NCBI GenBank assembly: GCA_017165825.1
Contig: CM029377.1
Location: 20,549,200 to 20,613,199, forward strand
Reading direction: 5' to 3'
From: Hepsetus odoe
Lineage: Eukaryota > Chordata > Actinopteri > Characiformes > Hepsetidae
DNA: 64,000 nucleotides
The translations under genes and the position numbers were made by a program. This document shows, in pieces, positions 44,835 through 55,800 of this stretch; position 1 is the stretch's first letter; the number at the start of each line of letters is the position of its first letter. Under the pieces are notes generated by a model. The model saw nothing but the letters and a program-made list of their open reading frames with translations. It ran no database searches and was not told the DNA's origin.

Positions 44835-45585
44835 TTACTTTTAATAAAAAAAAAAAAATGCAAAGAAATCAAATATTAAACTATTTTTGGGATTCAGTGT
44901 CTTCTAACTTGATTCAATGTTTTCTTACTTGCATCCACTGTACATTAATAAATAAGCATGATTAAAAAGCTTTGTCCTTCATGTTTTCAGATTTTGAGTC
45001 ACGAAACCTTCACATCTACAGAGGAACTGAATCTAAAAAACTCAATCGGGGTGAAAAGAAATAAATATGGAAAATGAAAGTGCAGGCCAAATAGCATTTT
45101 ATCTGCAAATATAAAGACATAAACTGGTTCATAAGCTCATAAGGTTTAGATTAAAAAAAACAAACAAACAAAAAAAAAAACTTGGAAATTCATTCATTTC
45201 TCAATTTTCCACAACACACCAGCAGAGGGCACTAAAGGCCCAGCACCAGTCCTGAAGCAGAACCCAAAAACAAGCAATTAGCTGTTAATGTTCAACTTTA
45301 AACCAAAAGCAATGACGAATAGAATCCTTTAACCACTTGGTCTAGGCCTGGGTAGAAGTTTTTATTGGAAGCAGCAGAAGTGGCTGAGTGTACGGATCTG
45401 AAGGACAAATGTCCTTATGGTAGAACTGTAACTTCCAGATGAAGCTCAACAAAAAAAGTATTAAATGCTAAGATCAAAATCTGTGTCCCCCAAAGCCCAG
45501 ATGATCAGGCAGCAGCAAGCAACGTCTGTTAACAAAAAAGGAAATGTCCACAATGGAACCCGGGTGTAAGTCAGGTCCTACCTTG
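44835..45585. other. Intergenic DNA
   Basis: AT-rich with A runs at 44846 and 45170. No gene or repeat family was recognised. Confidence 0.5.
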
Positions 45586-45843
45586 GGTAGCGGTGGCCTA
45601 GTGGTTAGGGAGTTGGCCACAGGAAGATTGTGGGTTCAAACTCCTTAGCAGTAGGTTGCCCTGAGGTACCCTTAAGCAAGGTACCTTCCACATCCCAATC
45701 ACTGCTCCCCGGGCGCTTTCATAGCTGCCCCCTGCAGCATGGTGTGTGTGTGTGAGCATGGGTTAAATGCAGAGGTCCAATTTCATTGTGGTTCACTGTG
45801 TTCTGTGCTGTGTTCTGACAAGAATAGTCACTTTCACTTTCAC
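45586..45843 (+). repeat. tRNA-derived SINE (family A)
   Basis: A full-length copy with A box TGGCCTAGTGG, a weak B box and a tail GTCACTTTCACTTTCACT. Confidence 0.9.
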
Positions 45844-47334
45844 TAATCCAAAGTTCCGTGCTGTCCCCCCTAAAATCAGAAGATAAAGCCTCACCAAGTA
45901 AGTGGAGGAGTGTAGTCCTTGGAATGATGAAGGAAGCAGAGCAAAGACAAAGAAAAACCAGCAGAGCAAAAACAAAGAAAAATGTTTCTGACATTTTTAC
46001 ATACAATAAATCCACATGCATTAACAGGACTAAGTGATGGTTATAAGACGACTGGCTAAGAACATCTCCAAAGTGGAAGGTCTTGTGGTTCCTCATATCA
46101 GTATAGGCTAAAGCTCTCCAAGGAACCAGCCACAGGGTCATGCCATACTCCTTGATGTGAAGGGTGGTTCTCCCAATAGTGGAGTCACGAAGATTTACAT
46201 TAGTGGGACAGCCGCTCCTGGGAAGATTAGCAGTGATCTTAACTGTTCTTCATTTGTTCTCAACCTGTCTGACTGTGGATTGGTGTCTTCACAGACAGTT
46301 TTGTAAACATTTCCAGCTTCATCAACTCTTTTCCTCAGTAAGCTTCTTTGTCCAGAAAGATGTATTTTGGAGATCAGACTTAGATCCTTGATCTTCAATT
46401 AGATAGATCCTTAAATTAGTCTTCAATTAATTCATTCAAGCAGTTGCTTCATGTACTTGTAGGAGATGTACAGAAGTCTGATCACTTAGATCATATTTAT
46501 GCAAAACTTTAGAAATTTGTCTAACTTTAAACACCACCGTATTTGTGTTTTCAATCAATATGCACACAGATAATGCCTTAGCATTAAAAGAAATGGAAAG
46601 AAATGCTCACATTCGCTGATGTGCTAACAGAAGTGCAACATTTGGGGATCACTAAAGCTAATTATATGCTAGAATTCTATGCTAGAGCACATGTCCTACC
46701 CCTTCCATCAGCTGACATTAATAGGTAAACAGGATTAACCAAGACCATATAAAGTATAAATATAAATAAGCCACTATATGGAATTAGGGCGTGTTTGCTG
46801 TTTGCTGTATAAACAGGGGATTTTTTTTTATTAGCGCTATACGTTGAAGCCTCTTCAAAGAAAACTCTGTGGTCCCAGCCATCAATGTATGTCTACATGC
46901 TTTTACTGCAGGCTCTGTCAATGTTAGCTCTTTTCACAAGCTGTGTTTGTTAAGGTTACACAGAAAGGGAACATGAAGAAATAAAGAAGGAAGGTTTGGG
47001 AGATCTTTGGTACCTCATGTATGACAAAGAGAAATGAGGAAATATCCTCTGTAGGGTGATCAATCTTCTTTTTTTTTAGCATTTCTGGAGCATTTTTAAA
47101 GGGTCTGCTTGAATATTTCTATCATCTGTCCATCTTTGGAGGTACATCCCCCGTAAGGTGGGAAACAAATTGGGTACTGGGATCTATTGGGACAGGGATG
47201 GCTACAGAGCAGCAAAATTCATTCATTTTTTGACATCAATCTTGAAAAGAGTTAAGGGATCCAACGACCTCACCTGGACCCTCACCGCTTCCTGCCAACA
47301 GATTCCAGCAATGACATCATATCCTGTGGAGTTT
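45844..47334. other. Intergenic DNA upstream of intelectin copy 2
   Basis: No supported gene. Open frames of 65-140 codons lack domains and overlap low-complexity or SINE sequence. Part of 46080-46400 could be an old transposon, but no motif supports it. Confidence 0.45.
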
Positions 47335-47430
47335 AAAGTCAAGTCAAGTATGCTTGTCATATCAACCATATACACGGTACACAGGACTAAGGACTAAACA
47401 AGTGCAGGCAGGACAACATATATTGCAGAG
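47335..47430 (-). mobile_element. Rex1-like LINE 3' tip
   Basis: AGTCAAGTCAAGTATGCTTG + TCATATCAACCATATACAC is the reverse of the terminal CTTGA repeats and 3' end of the Rex1-like LINE. Confidence 0.7.
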
Positions 47431-47564
47431 AAAGCAGAAAAAGCTCTTTTGCACCACCACTACTTTCAGTGCTTTGACCAGCCCTCACACTGAATGGCCA
47501 CTTAACCTTCTCAAGGCCTAACATCAGATGTGAGCACAGCTGAGATCAGGAGAACCTCTCTAGG

Positions 47565-47596
47565 GTTAGAGACCCTAACCCTAACCTAACCCTCTC
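47565..47596. repeat. Short telomere-like CCCTAA cluster
   Basis: CTAGGGTTAG is followed by GACCCTAACCCTAACCTAAC, giving about three CCCTAA units and one inverted unit. It is an interstitial, not a terminal, sequence. Confidence 0.8.
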
Positions 47597-47961
47597 TTTT
47601 TTTTTATTTATTCAATGATCTGGACTTCAGTGAAATGGGCTGCTCTTTGCCCCAGGGATATGAGGAATCATGATAATTAAGATTTGACCCATGCCACACA
47701 GGCAAAGCAAACATGTCAAACTTAAGTACATAAATGTGAGTCAGTTTAACTGTTATTTTTGCCAAGGCAGAACAAGATAAATAGGCTCCCTGTTCTTTCA
47801 TAAGACACTCTTCGCATCGTCACCATAATGCTAAGCTGAGACAAATATAACTGCAGCGCTGGTATGCTCTTACTCCATAAAGCAGGAGCCCTTGTCCTCA
47901 TGAAATGCCATTTTATTCCTGGTAATAGTTCTTTTTCTTTCAGCAGACCTTTTCCACAAAG

Positions 47962-50900
47962 ATGTTCTTCAGGCTGTTCCTCCCATTTCTGCTTATTTGT
48001 CTGCAAAAGAAACTCTTCCTTGGTGATGCAGGTAAATCCTACATACAGAAAGACTTACTGGAAAATATGACATTTTAACATAAATATATAAACATAATTG
48101 TTATATTTAACATAAAACTAATGACTGGTCTCACAAACTGGGTAATAACACTCATGTAGTACTAATAAAAAAGGTTGTTTAAAGAACCCATTGTTGTTTC
48201 CTAAAGAGTCAAAGAAGACAAGGCAAGAAGTCAAGGACCATTTCAAAGATTTATTTGTAGTACTTGATAGAAGATCCAACAGCTAGCTAAAGAGTTTGTA
48301 GAAGAAGCAACACCTAACAACAGTCTAAAGAGTTTCTTAAACCAAGAATTGTCCTAGAGGGTCAAAAGAATCAATAATCATCCTTAGGAAAATGAAATGA
48401 GAGGAGAACCATCATGAACAGTTTGCAGAAGAACCAATAATCACCCTAAAGAATTGATAGGACCAAGAACCCCTACAGTGTTCATAGAAGTATAAAGAAC
48501 CATCCTAAAGAGATGAAGATGTAGATTTGTAGAAAACCCAATAATCATTCTAGATTTAACAGAATCAGCAACCTTTCTCAAGCACTCACTGATGAACCAT
48601 TTCAGTGAGAGCTTGTTCTGTAAAGGAGTTGTGAGAGTGTGAAGAACCTAGATTTATAAAGAACCTCCACTATGCCTTTTCCTTGCCCTGCAAAACAATC
48701 AGCAATATTTCAAAGCTCTGATTTGAAGGAAGAACTCATGTTTCCCTCAACATGATCTTTTTACAGCTGGTCTGAACCCTGAGAAACCGGACTGGAGCAA
48801 AACTGTGGCTCGGAGCTGCAAAGAACTTCAAGACAAGTACCACATTAAAGAAGGTAAAGCTGGAACATCTTGAGAATCCCCCAAAAATCCCCAAAAAAAG
48901 TCCTGACTCTCCTGTAATCTATGTGAGTAGATGGTCTGTACTACCTGACTACGGCCAGTGGGGTGGTCTACCAGACCTTCTGTGATATGACCACTGCTGG
49001 AGGTGGCTGGACGCTGGTGGCCAGTGTGCATGAGAACAACATGTATGGGAAGTGCACTGTAGGCGACCGCTGGTCCAGCCAGCAAGGCGGCAACCCCAAC
49101 CTTCCTTCCGGAGATGGGAATTGGGCTAACACGGTCACGTTCGGAAGTGCAGAAGCTGCCACCAGTGACGACTACAAGGTCAGCAGCTTCAACAATCTTT
49201 AATTAGTTGTATTTCTTAATCACACATTTCAGCTAAAAACAACCCAGAAGCCTCAACAACTGAATTTCATTTCAGATATTTTAACATCTGTTTCCAGACT
49301 TCCTTTTCTTTTTTTCCCCATTCTTTGAGTCTCTCCTTCTGCAGGGATATCTTTCTGCACTGCTTGTCAACACCTTGAAAGTTGAGAAATCAACGGGTTC
49401 TCATCCAAGTTAATCCCAATCTCCAAAAGACAAACACAGCGGTTGTTTACTCTAAGGGTTGTTTCGTGGAAAGATTTTTACACTGTTTGCATAACTTACA
49501 ACATACATTAATGTGGTGTGTCTTCATTGTTGACTTCCAGAGGTTCTTGACCGTTTAATGTATTGTTTAGGAGCAGTATTCCATGCAATCTGAAGGACAA
49601 AGTTTTTGGCTCTCACTTTCAGTGCAGCCACTTTCAGAAGCAGTGTAGGATCATCTGCACAGAGAACAGGAAGACAAAAGACAGAGAAGGGCTTTTGGAT
49701 GTTCTTTAGGAATTGGGACTTTCTTTGGGAGTTGAGGCTGCGCTGAAGAATAATGGTGGTGTTAGTAAATATTTACTTTAAAGCTGGTTAGAGTTAAACT
49801 CTCTTTTTGTTTATACTGGATTTACATGGTTTGTACACAAATCACTGAATCTACTGTTTCACCTTCACACAGAACAGCAAGACATGCAAGAATTTTGCAT
49901 AGAACTGTATTTAATCTGTGGAAACTGAATGTCAAAACCATCCTGAGGTGCTGTACTCATCTCTCTCCCACAGAATCCAGGCTATTACGACATTGTGGCA
50001 CAGGATTTGTCCATTTGGCATGTCCCTAATAATGTCCAGCTGAAAAAATGGTGCACCACTTCTATACTGCGCTACCACACCGCTAACCATGTTCTCAGCC
50101 TCCACGGCGGAAACCTTTTCAACTTGTTTGAGGTAAAACCAGCAGTCACCTTCACACAATATTCACACTTATCATACAGAGGGGAAGCAGTGACGGGACA
50201 GTGTCAAAGTGTGGAGGTGTAAGTGTGGATTTACCCTTTCTTTTAATGCTCATTGGACCTTTTAGTGTCACTTTGTGTCTTTATTCCACCGACCGGTCAG
50301 CTTTATCTGGTAAAAAAATAAAAGTGTATATATGAAAAGCACAGTCCCCTCCAAAAGTATTTGGAAAGCAAATGCCAGTTGATTTGCATCTGCACTGTAG
50401 AGTTTTTGGCTTTGATTTTAAAAGTTCAATTTAGATCAGATTTTCATCTTTTATTTCCTGGTATTTGTTCCCTGCTGAATGTCAACATGGCTGAATATAT
50501 TTAGATATATGTAGATCCGGCTTGTTTGAGAAATGGTGAAAATGTTCTTGGTAGTTTAGAAAGAGTCTTATTGCTCAGATTTGTGCATGGATTGCATCTG
50601 TTTTATGTGAATTAAAAATGCTTTTTGATGAAAAAAACATTCTCCATTTAAGGTTGAATTAAAAGTCACACTCACTAACCTTTACATCTCAGAAACTAAA
50701 AGCTTTGCATCTACAAACTATGTATTTGTGGACAAGTGTATCAGTGTTCAGCCTCTTTTGTTTTCCCTTCAGAAATTTCCAGTGAAGTATGGAATTGGAG
50801 CTTGCCGCACTAACAACGGACCTACCGCCCCAGTGGTTTACGACATCGGAAACGCATATAAAACCAAGAACTTTTATGGTCCCAACCCAAGAGGTATGTT

Positions 50901-52063
50901 AGCCTCTCAGTTGTCCTATCAGATGGAACACACATGGTAGTCATTCTTTCTGCATGCATAAAAACATGTAAAAGTTATGAAATTCTCAAAAGTGAGTGCT
51001 TTTTTTGGGATCACAGCAGCTGATGGTTCCAAATAAATCTTTTCAGGAGAGTTTGAGCCTGGATTCATCGCTTTCAGAGTGTTCAACAATGAGAGGGCGG
51101 CCATGGCCTTCTGCTCTGGAGTCCGACCTACTGGCTGCAACACAGAACATGTGAGTTAACAAATGTTCATAATATTTCAATTCAATTCAATTCAATTCTT
51201 ATATAGCGCCTTTTACAACACAGTTGCCCTAAGGCACTTTACAATGGTGGTGGTTGGTGGAACAGGTTACAGTGATAGATGTTAAAGCCAGACAACTATA
51301 AAGGAGAGGAGCCAAAAACTCCCCTATGTGGAGAAAAAAAACCTCTGAGGGTCCAAGGTCAACCGGCTACCCAACCCCCTTGGGTATTTCATCCAATAAA
51401 CCCAATAAAAATGAGGTTCTTCAGCACAGAAACTCTTGTAAAGTCCAAAAACTGTAATGCTTCCTAGTGCTGGACTTATGCCTGCTTTAGTGGGTTCACC
51501 CGTGTAAAGTTCATTAAAACTCCTTCAACAAGTGATCCCAGTCTGCTCTCAGTGTCTCTTGCCTTTCAGTCGACATCAAACCTGTGTTGGCCTTGTTGTT
51601 GATCACAAGTTACACCCATGTGTGAAATTTTAGGAATTTTACATCCTACCTCTGATGTTCCACAATGTGATTAATATGACTGATATCTGGTTTCGCAAGT
51701 TATTGCACACAAACAACTTGAGAACTAAAGATCAGGTTCATATCTGTACCTTCACCACTAAGCAGAATTTAAAATAACTATTATAATGTTGATTTCCTAA
51801 TCAGATTTGATATCCATCTTTACTGTAACAGCATCTTCTTTATTGGAGGTCACTGATTGTATGATATATTGTATATATATTGATTCTGATTGGTTGATAT
51901 ATTGTTGCAGTATTGTATCGGTGGAGGAGGCTTTTTTCCAGAAGCTGCACCCCGACAGTGTGGCGATTTCCCTGCTTTTGACTGGGATGGGTACGGGACC
52001 AATTCAGGCTGGAGCGCGTCTCGAGAGATCACTGAAGCCGCCGTGCTTCTTTTCTATCGCTGA
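47962..52063 (+). CDS. itln: Intelectin (copy 2), complete
   Basis: A secreted calcium-dependent lectin of innate immunity. Exons: 47962-48031, 48767-48853, 48931-49178, 49974-50132, 50773-50893, 51047-51150, 51911-52063. All splice sites are GT-AG and the frame is clean for 313 residues, exactly the length of human ITLN1. A hydrophobic signal peptide covers residues 1-22. The fibrinogen-like FCDMTTAGGGW is at 69-79. Known ITLN1 calcium and glycan residues keep their numbers: Asn243, Asn260, Glu262, His263, Glu274, Asp282, Trp288. Human Tyr297 is Trp here. Cys31 and Cys48, which link human trimers by disulfides, are Pro and Tyr, so the oligomer is probably not disulfide-linked in the human way. 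The region just before the ATG looks like a splice acceptor, so the 5' UTR is probably spliced. Confidence 0.96.
48200..48660 (+). repeat. Degenerate minisatellite in intelectin copy 2 intron 1
   Basis: Irregular repeats of AAGAACCA, CAATAATCATCCTA and AAGAG-type blocks, period roughly 40-60 bases. Confidence 0.55.
51173..51388 (-). mobile_element. L2-like LINE 3' end in intelectin copy 2 intron 6
   Basis: AATTCAATTCAATTC followed by TTATATAGCGCCTTTTACAA matches the 3' UTR of the L2 at 31709. Copy 1 lacks it at the same place, so it is a later insertion. Confidence 0.88.
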
Positions 52064-52138
52064 CACGCCAATCACTCATTCAGTTTTATCTTCTGCCTCT
52101 TTCGTAGCTTTTATAGAACACAGGAATCATTTCTGAAC

Positions 52139-52144
52139 ATTAAA
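52139..52144 (+). terminator. Polyadenylation signal of intelectin copy 2
   Basis: ATTAAA lies 76 bases after the stop codon at 52063. Confidence 0.6.
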
Positions 52145-52758
52145 CTCTTAAATCTGCATCAAGAGGATGATTTTAAACCCTTATCAGACTTGTCGAGCTG
52201 TACCAAACACAGAGGTGGTTCTTTGCTGTCTTGGTGATGCTGGATGGAGGTTGTGGACTGATCCCCTCCATGCATGGTGAAGGGTTGGGGGCCTAAATGT
52301 CCAGAAGGGCCAATGACCAGATTAATATTCTAGCTTCTGAGTGGGTCATTTCTGAACAAACAATGTATCATTTGGTCCAAATGCTTAGTAAGCATCCAAA
52401 TTTTTTTATTTTTTGCTTTAGAGCGCTTTCTCTTATGTTTTGGGTTTTTTCTCTTTTGGTTTCAGGCAAATGGTAAACACTCATTAAAACCAATAAATAA
52501 GCATATTGAAAAGAAATGTGAGCCTCTGTTTTTCTTTGTTGCTTGCAAGTCTGGACTGTAACAAGTTTGTTTTTATTTTATTTTTATTTCCAGCAATGCT
52601 AAAAGTGAAGCCAGACCAATGACCAATCAGAAACACACAGAACGCTAATTGATTCGTTTGCATGATTTAATTGTCACACTGGGACAAAGCAAAAACACGA
52701 GGTTACTGATTTGCATCCTTGGCCAAGTTTACAACAGGGCTGTTGTTAGACAAAGGGG

Positions 52759-52764
52759 TTTATT
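52759..52764 (-). terminator. Polyadenylation signal of intelectin copy 3
   Basis: AATAAA on minus (TTTATT on plus), about 51 bases after the stop codon ending at 52815. The two intelectin genes converge over about 750 bases here. Confidence 0.7.
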
Positions 52765-52814
52765 CTAATAAACTAGAGATAAAAGGAAAATGCAGGTGCT
52801 TTTTTTCGTGGTTC

Positions 52815-55800
52815 TTAGCGGTAGAACAACAGCACTGCAGCGTCTATCAGCTGCTTGGATACGCTCCATTTGACATGAGTCCCATATCCATTCCAGTCCA
52901 TCGCAGGATAGTCTCCACACTGTCTTGGACTCTCCTCTGGGAAATGGCCTCCTCCACCAATGCAGTACTGTGAAGAAAAACACCACATACTTCAATCCAG
53001 TATTGAAGAAATTCAGAAATGAGCAACAATTAGCTTTGATAACATTTTTGCCCACCATTCTTTAGCTTAAATTTCTATAGAAATTATTAAAAATAGAACA
53101 AAAATACTGTAAAATAACAGAAATGAACCAACTTCAAACGATAGCTGCTTCCATAAAACCACACAGTGATTACATGATCATTTATGTTGGACTAAAAATG
53201 TTTTATTGAAAGTTAGAGTAGCATCGGTTGGGAAGAAAGGAGATTTGACAGTAGACCTATTCCCTTTCTATTTCTGAAAGTTCAAAATAAAACATTGATG
53301 TTTGAAAACTTTGTTTTCCCTCCAATCTCAGAATGGAGATTCCTCATAGGTGCATTGTATTAAAATCACCAACTGCTTGAGCAAGCAGTGGAATCCATGA
53401 ATGTATTTTGATGGATGGATGGATGGATGGAAAAATGGATGGATAAACTGAAGAATGGAAGAATGGATGGATGAATGGATGGATGGATGGATGGATGGAT
53501 GGATGGATAAATTGAAGGTTGGATAATTTGAAGGATGCATGAATGGATAAATTAAAGAATGGATGGATAAACTGAACAATGGATGGGTGGATGGATGGAT
53601 GGATGGATGGATGAATCTGGAGAACTGCTCAGGTACAGAGACTGTGCTGAAAATGAGAGACAAAAACACTGTCCTTCAGGAAGATCTGGAGAACTGCTCA
53701 GGTACAGAGACTGTACTGAAAATGAGTGACAAAAACACTGTCCTTCAGGAAGATCTGGAGAACTGTTCCTCAACATCATTGCAGTACTGGATCGTGCTTA
53801 ACAAATTCACAACCAGTTATCACCCCCAGACCAACCTGACCGAGAGAGTCAACCGCACCCTCAAGGGTATGATTGCTTCATACGTGGAGGAGGAATCCTA
53901 CTTGAGGAACATAAGAACTGGGACACCTGGCTAGCCGAATTTCGCTTCACTATTAACTCGGCTGTCCAGGAATCCACAGGTCATTCTCCTGCGCAACTAG
54001 CGCTGGGCCGGTCACTTAAGGGCCCTTTTGATCGGCTCATCCATGTTGCGCCCTCCCCTAGGTCGAAGTGTTATTCCCTCCTGGAGCGTCAGGACCAATT
54101 ACAGGACCTGGTGAGGAAAAATGTCGCCAAGGCACAGGCGAAACAGGCGAGGACGTATAATCAGGGATGTTCCAATCCGGTGTACCATCCCAAGCAGTAT
54201 GTATGGATTAGGACTCACCCTCTCTCTGACGCCGCCCGAGATTACTCTGCCAAGTTGGCTCCTAGGTGGGCGGGACCTGCTGAGATAGTCAAGAAGCTAG
54301 GTCCAGTTAACTATCGAGTGCGACATGGGGAGAAGACCGACACAATAAATGTGGTGGACATAAAGCCGGTCCTCCCCCTTGTGACCCGGTTGGGGGGGGG
54401 GGGGGGGGGGTGTGTATATGTGACACCACACATAATGCTGCCAAAGCCGATGGCCATAAGGGAGGTACCCCCTAGGCTCGGCATGGTATTCCTCCAGAAA
54501 GCCAGAGGGCGCTCTAGCCCCTTATTAACACTGTGCTTCCCCTTTAAGAGCTTACCTGATATAATCAGGTGACTAATTAGCAGGGGTGTCGGTTTTTTGG
54601 GGCAGTGTTTGGAAAGAGTTGTGTGATTAAAGCTTTGGAAAGAAAGAGTATGAGGGAGAAACTAAGTTTCTATGTCATGTCTCTTGTTAAAAATCCTTTC
54701 TTTCATGGCATGTGTATGATATGCGTTCACAAAGAAGACTGGCAGAGCCCGTCTTCCATGTTTGTGGATTAACCCCGTTGGACTATTTGGACACTCAATT
54801 CAACTCAGGATTACTCCTACCATCCGTTCTATCATCCCCTACTCCATCACCTTCGTGGTAAGACTTCCGTTTGCCATCTACCATCTCCGGAATCATCCTT
54901 AGACTGGACAATACGGTTGGACTGAATACATGTACATTCATTGTTTGTTTGCTTGTTTGTTTGTTATATTCTATGTTGTTTGGGGAGCACTGGTACATAT
55001 TAAAACACTGAAGGTTTTGTCTCGTGTATTGTGGTGGAAACGGTGTCTGTTCGATTTAAGAAGGATAAAGAAATTGTTCAGTGATCGCCGCAACTGCTAC
55101 AATCTAGAACATCTGAAACTTTGGAAGCAAAATGTGAAGAAACGAGGGGCTTGTGTATAGTAATGTGAACCTAAACAACAGCATTTAATCATTAAAGAGC
55201 ACATAAAGTGGTAAACCTGGTTTCTAAACTCACATGTTCTGTGTTGCAGCCAGTCGGTTTGACTCCAGAGCACAGTGCCATGGCTGCCTTCTCGTAATTG
55301 ATGGGTCTAAAAGTGATGTAGCCTGGACTGAACTCCGCTAACGAGACACAAGGTACAAACACATGATGAACCTGTTGAAAATGTTCTACCAATCACGATC
55401 CACAGCAACAAATTCAAATGATCTGCTCAAATGTCTTGGTGGCACATACGCTAAAGAGACTCTTAAGCTCAATTTAAAAAAGAAACTAAACATCTTACTG
55501 TAGCTTAGTGTTCAAAAGCCTTTGATGACAATTGCCATAAAACTACATTAACATTTATAATGTTTTATTCCAGCACTTTTTATAAAGCATACTTTCAAAA
55601 GAGAAAGTTGATGCTTCTTTGAATTAAACCTTAACAAATGTCTATGTAAGTTATTTTTCAGTTGTCATTACAGACTTATCAAGCCTTATATAGCTTTATG
55701 TATCCTTATAAATGCTGCGCTAAAGTGTTACCAAAATTACATCAGTATTAAGCACCATTTTAGTATGGGTTGCCTTTATGAAGCTAAAACACCTATATAA

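Noticed and set aside
46160..46400. Possible gene fragment upstream of intelectin copy 2
   Set aside because: Short frames on both strands have no recognisable motif and no splice structure.
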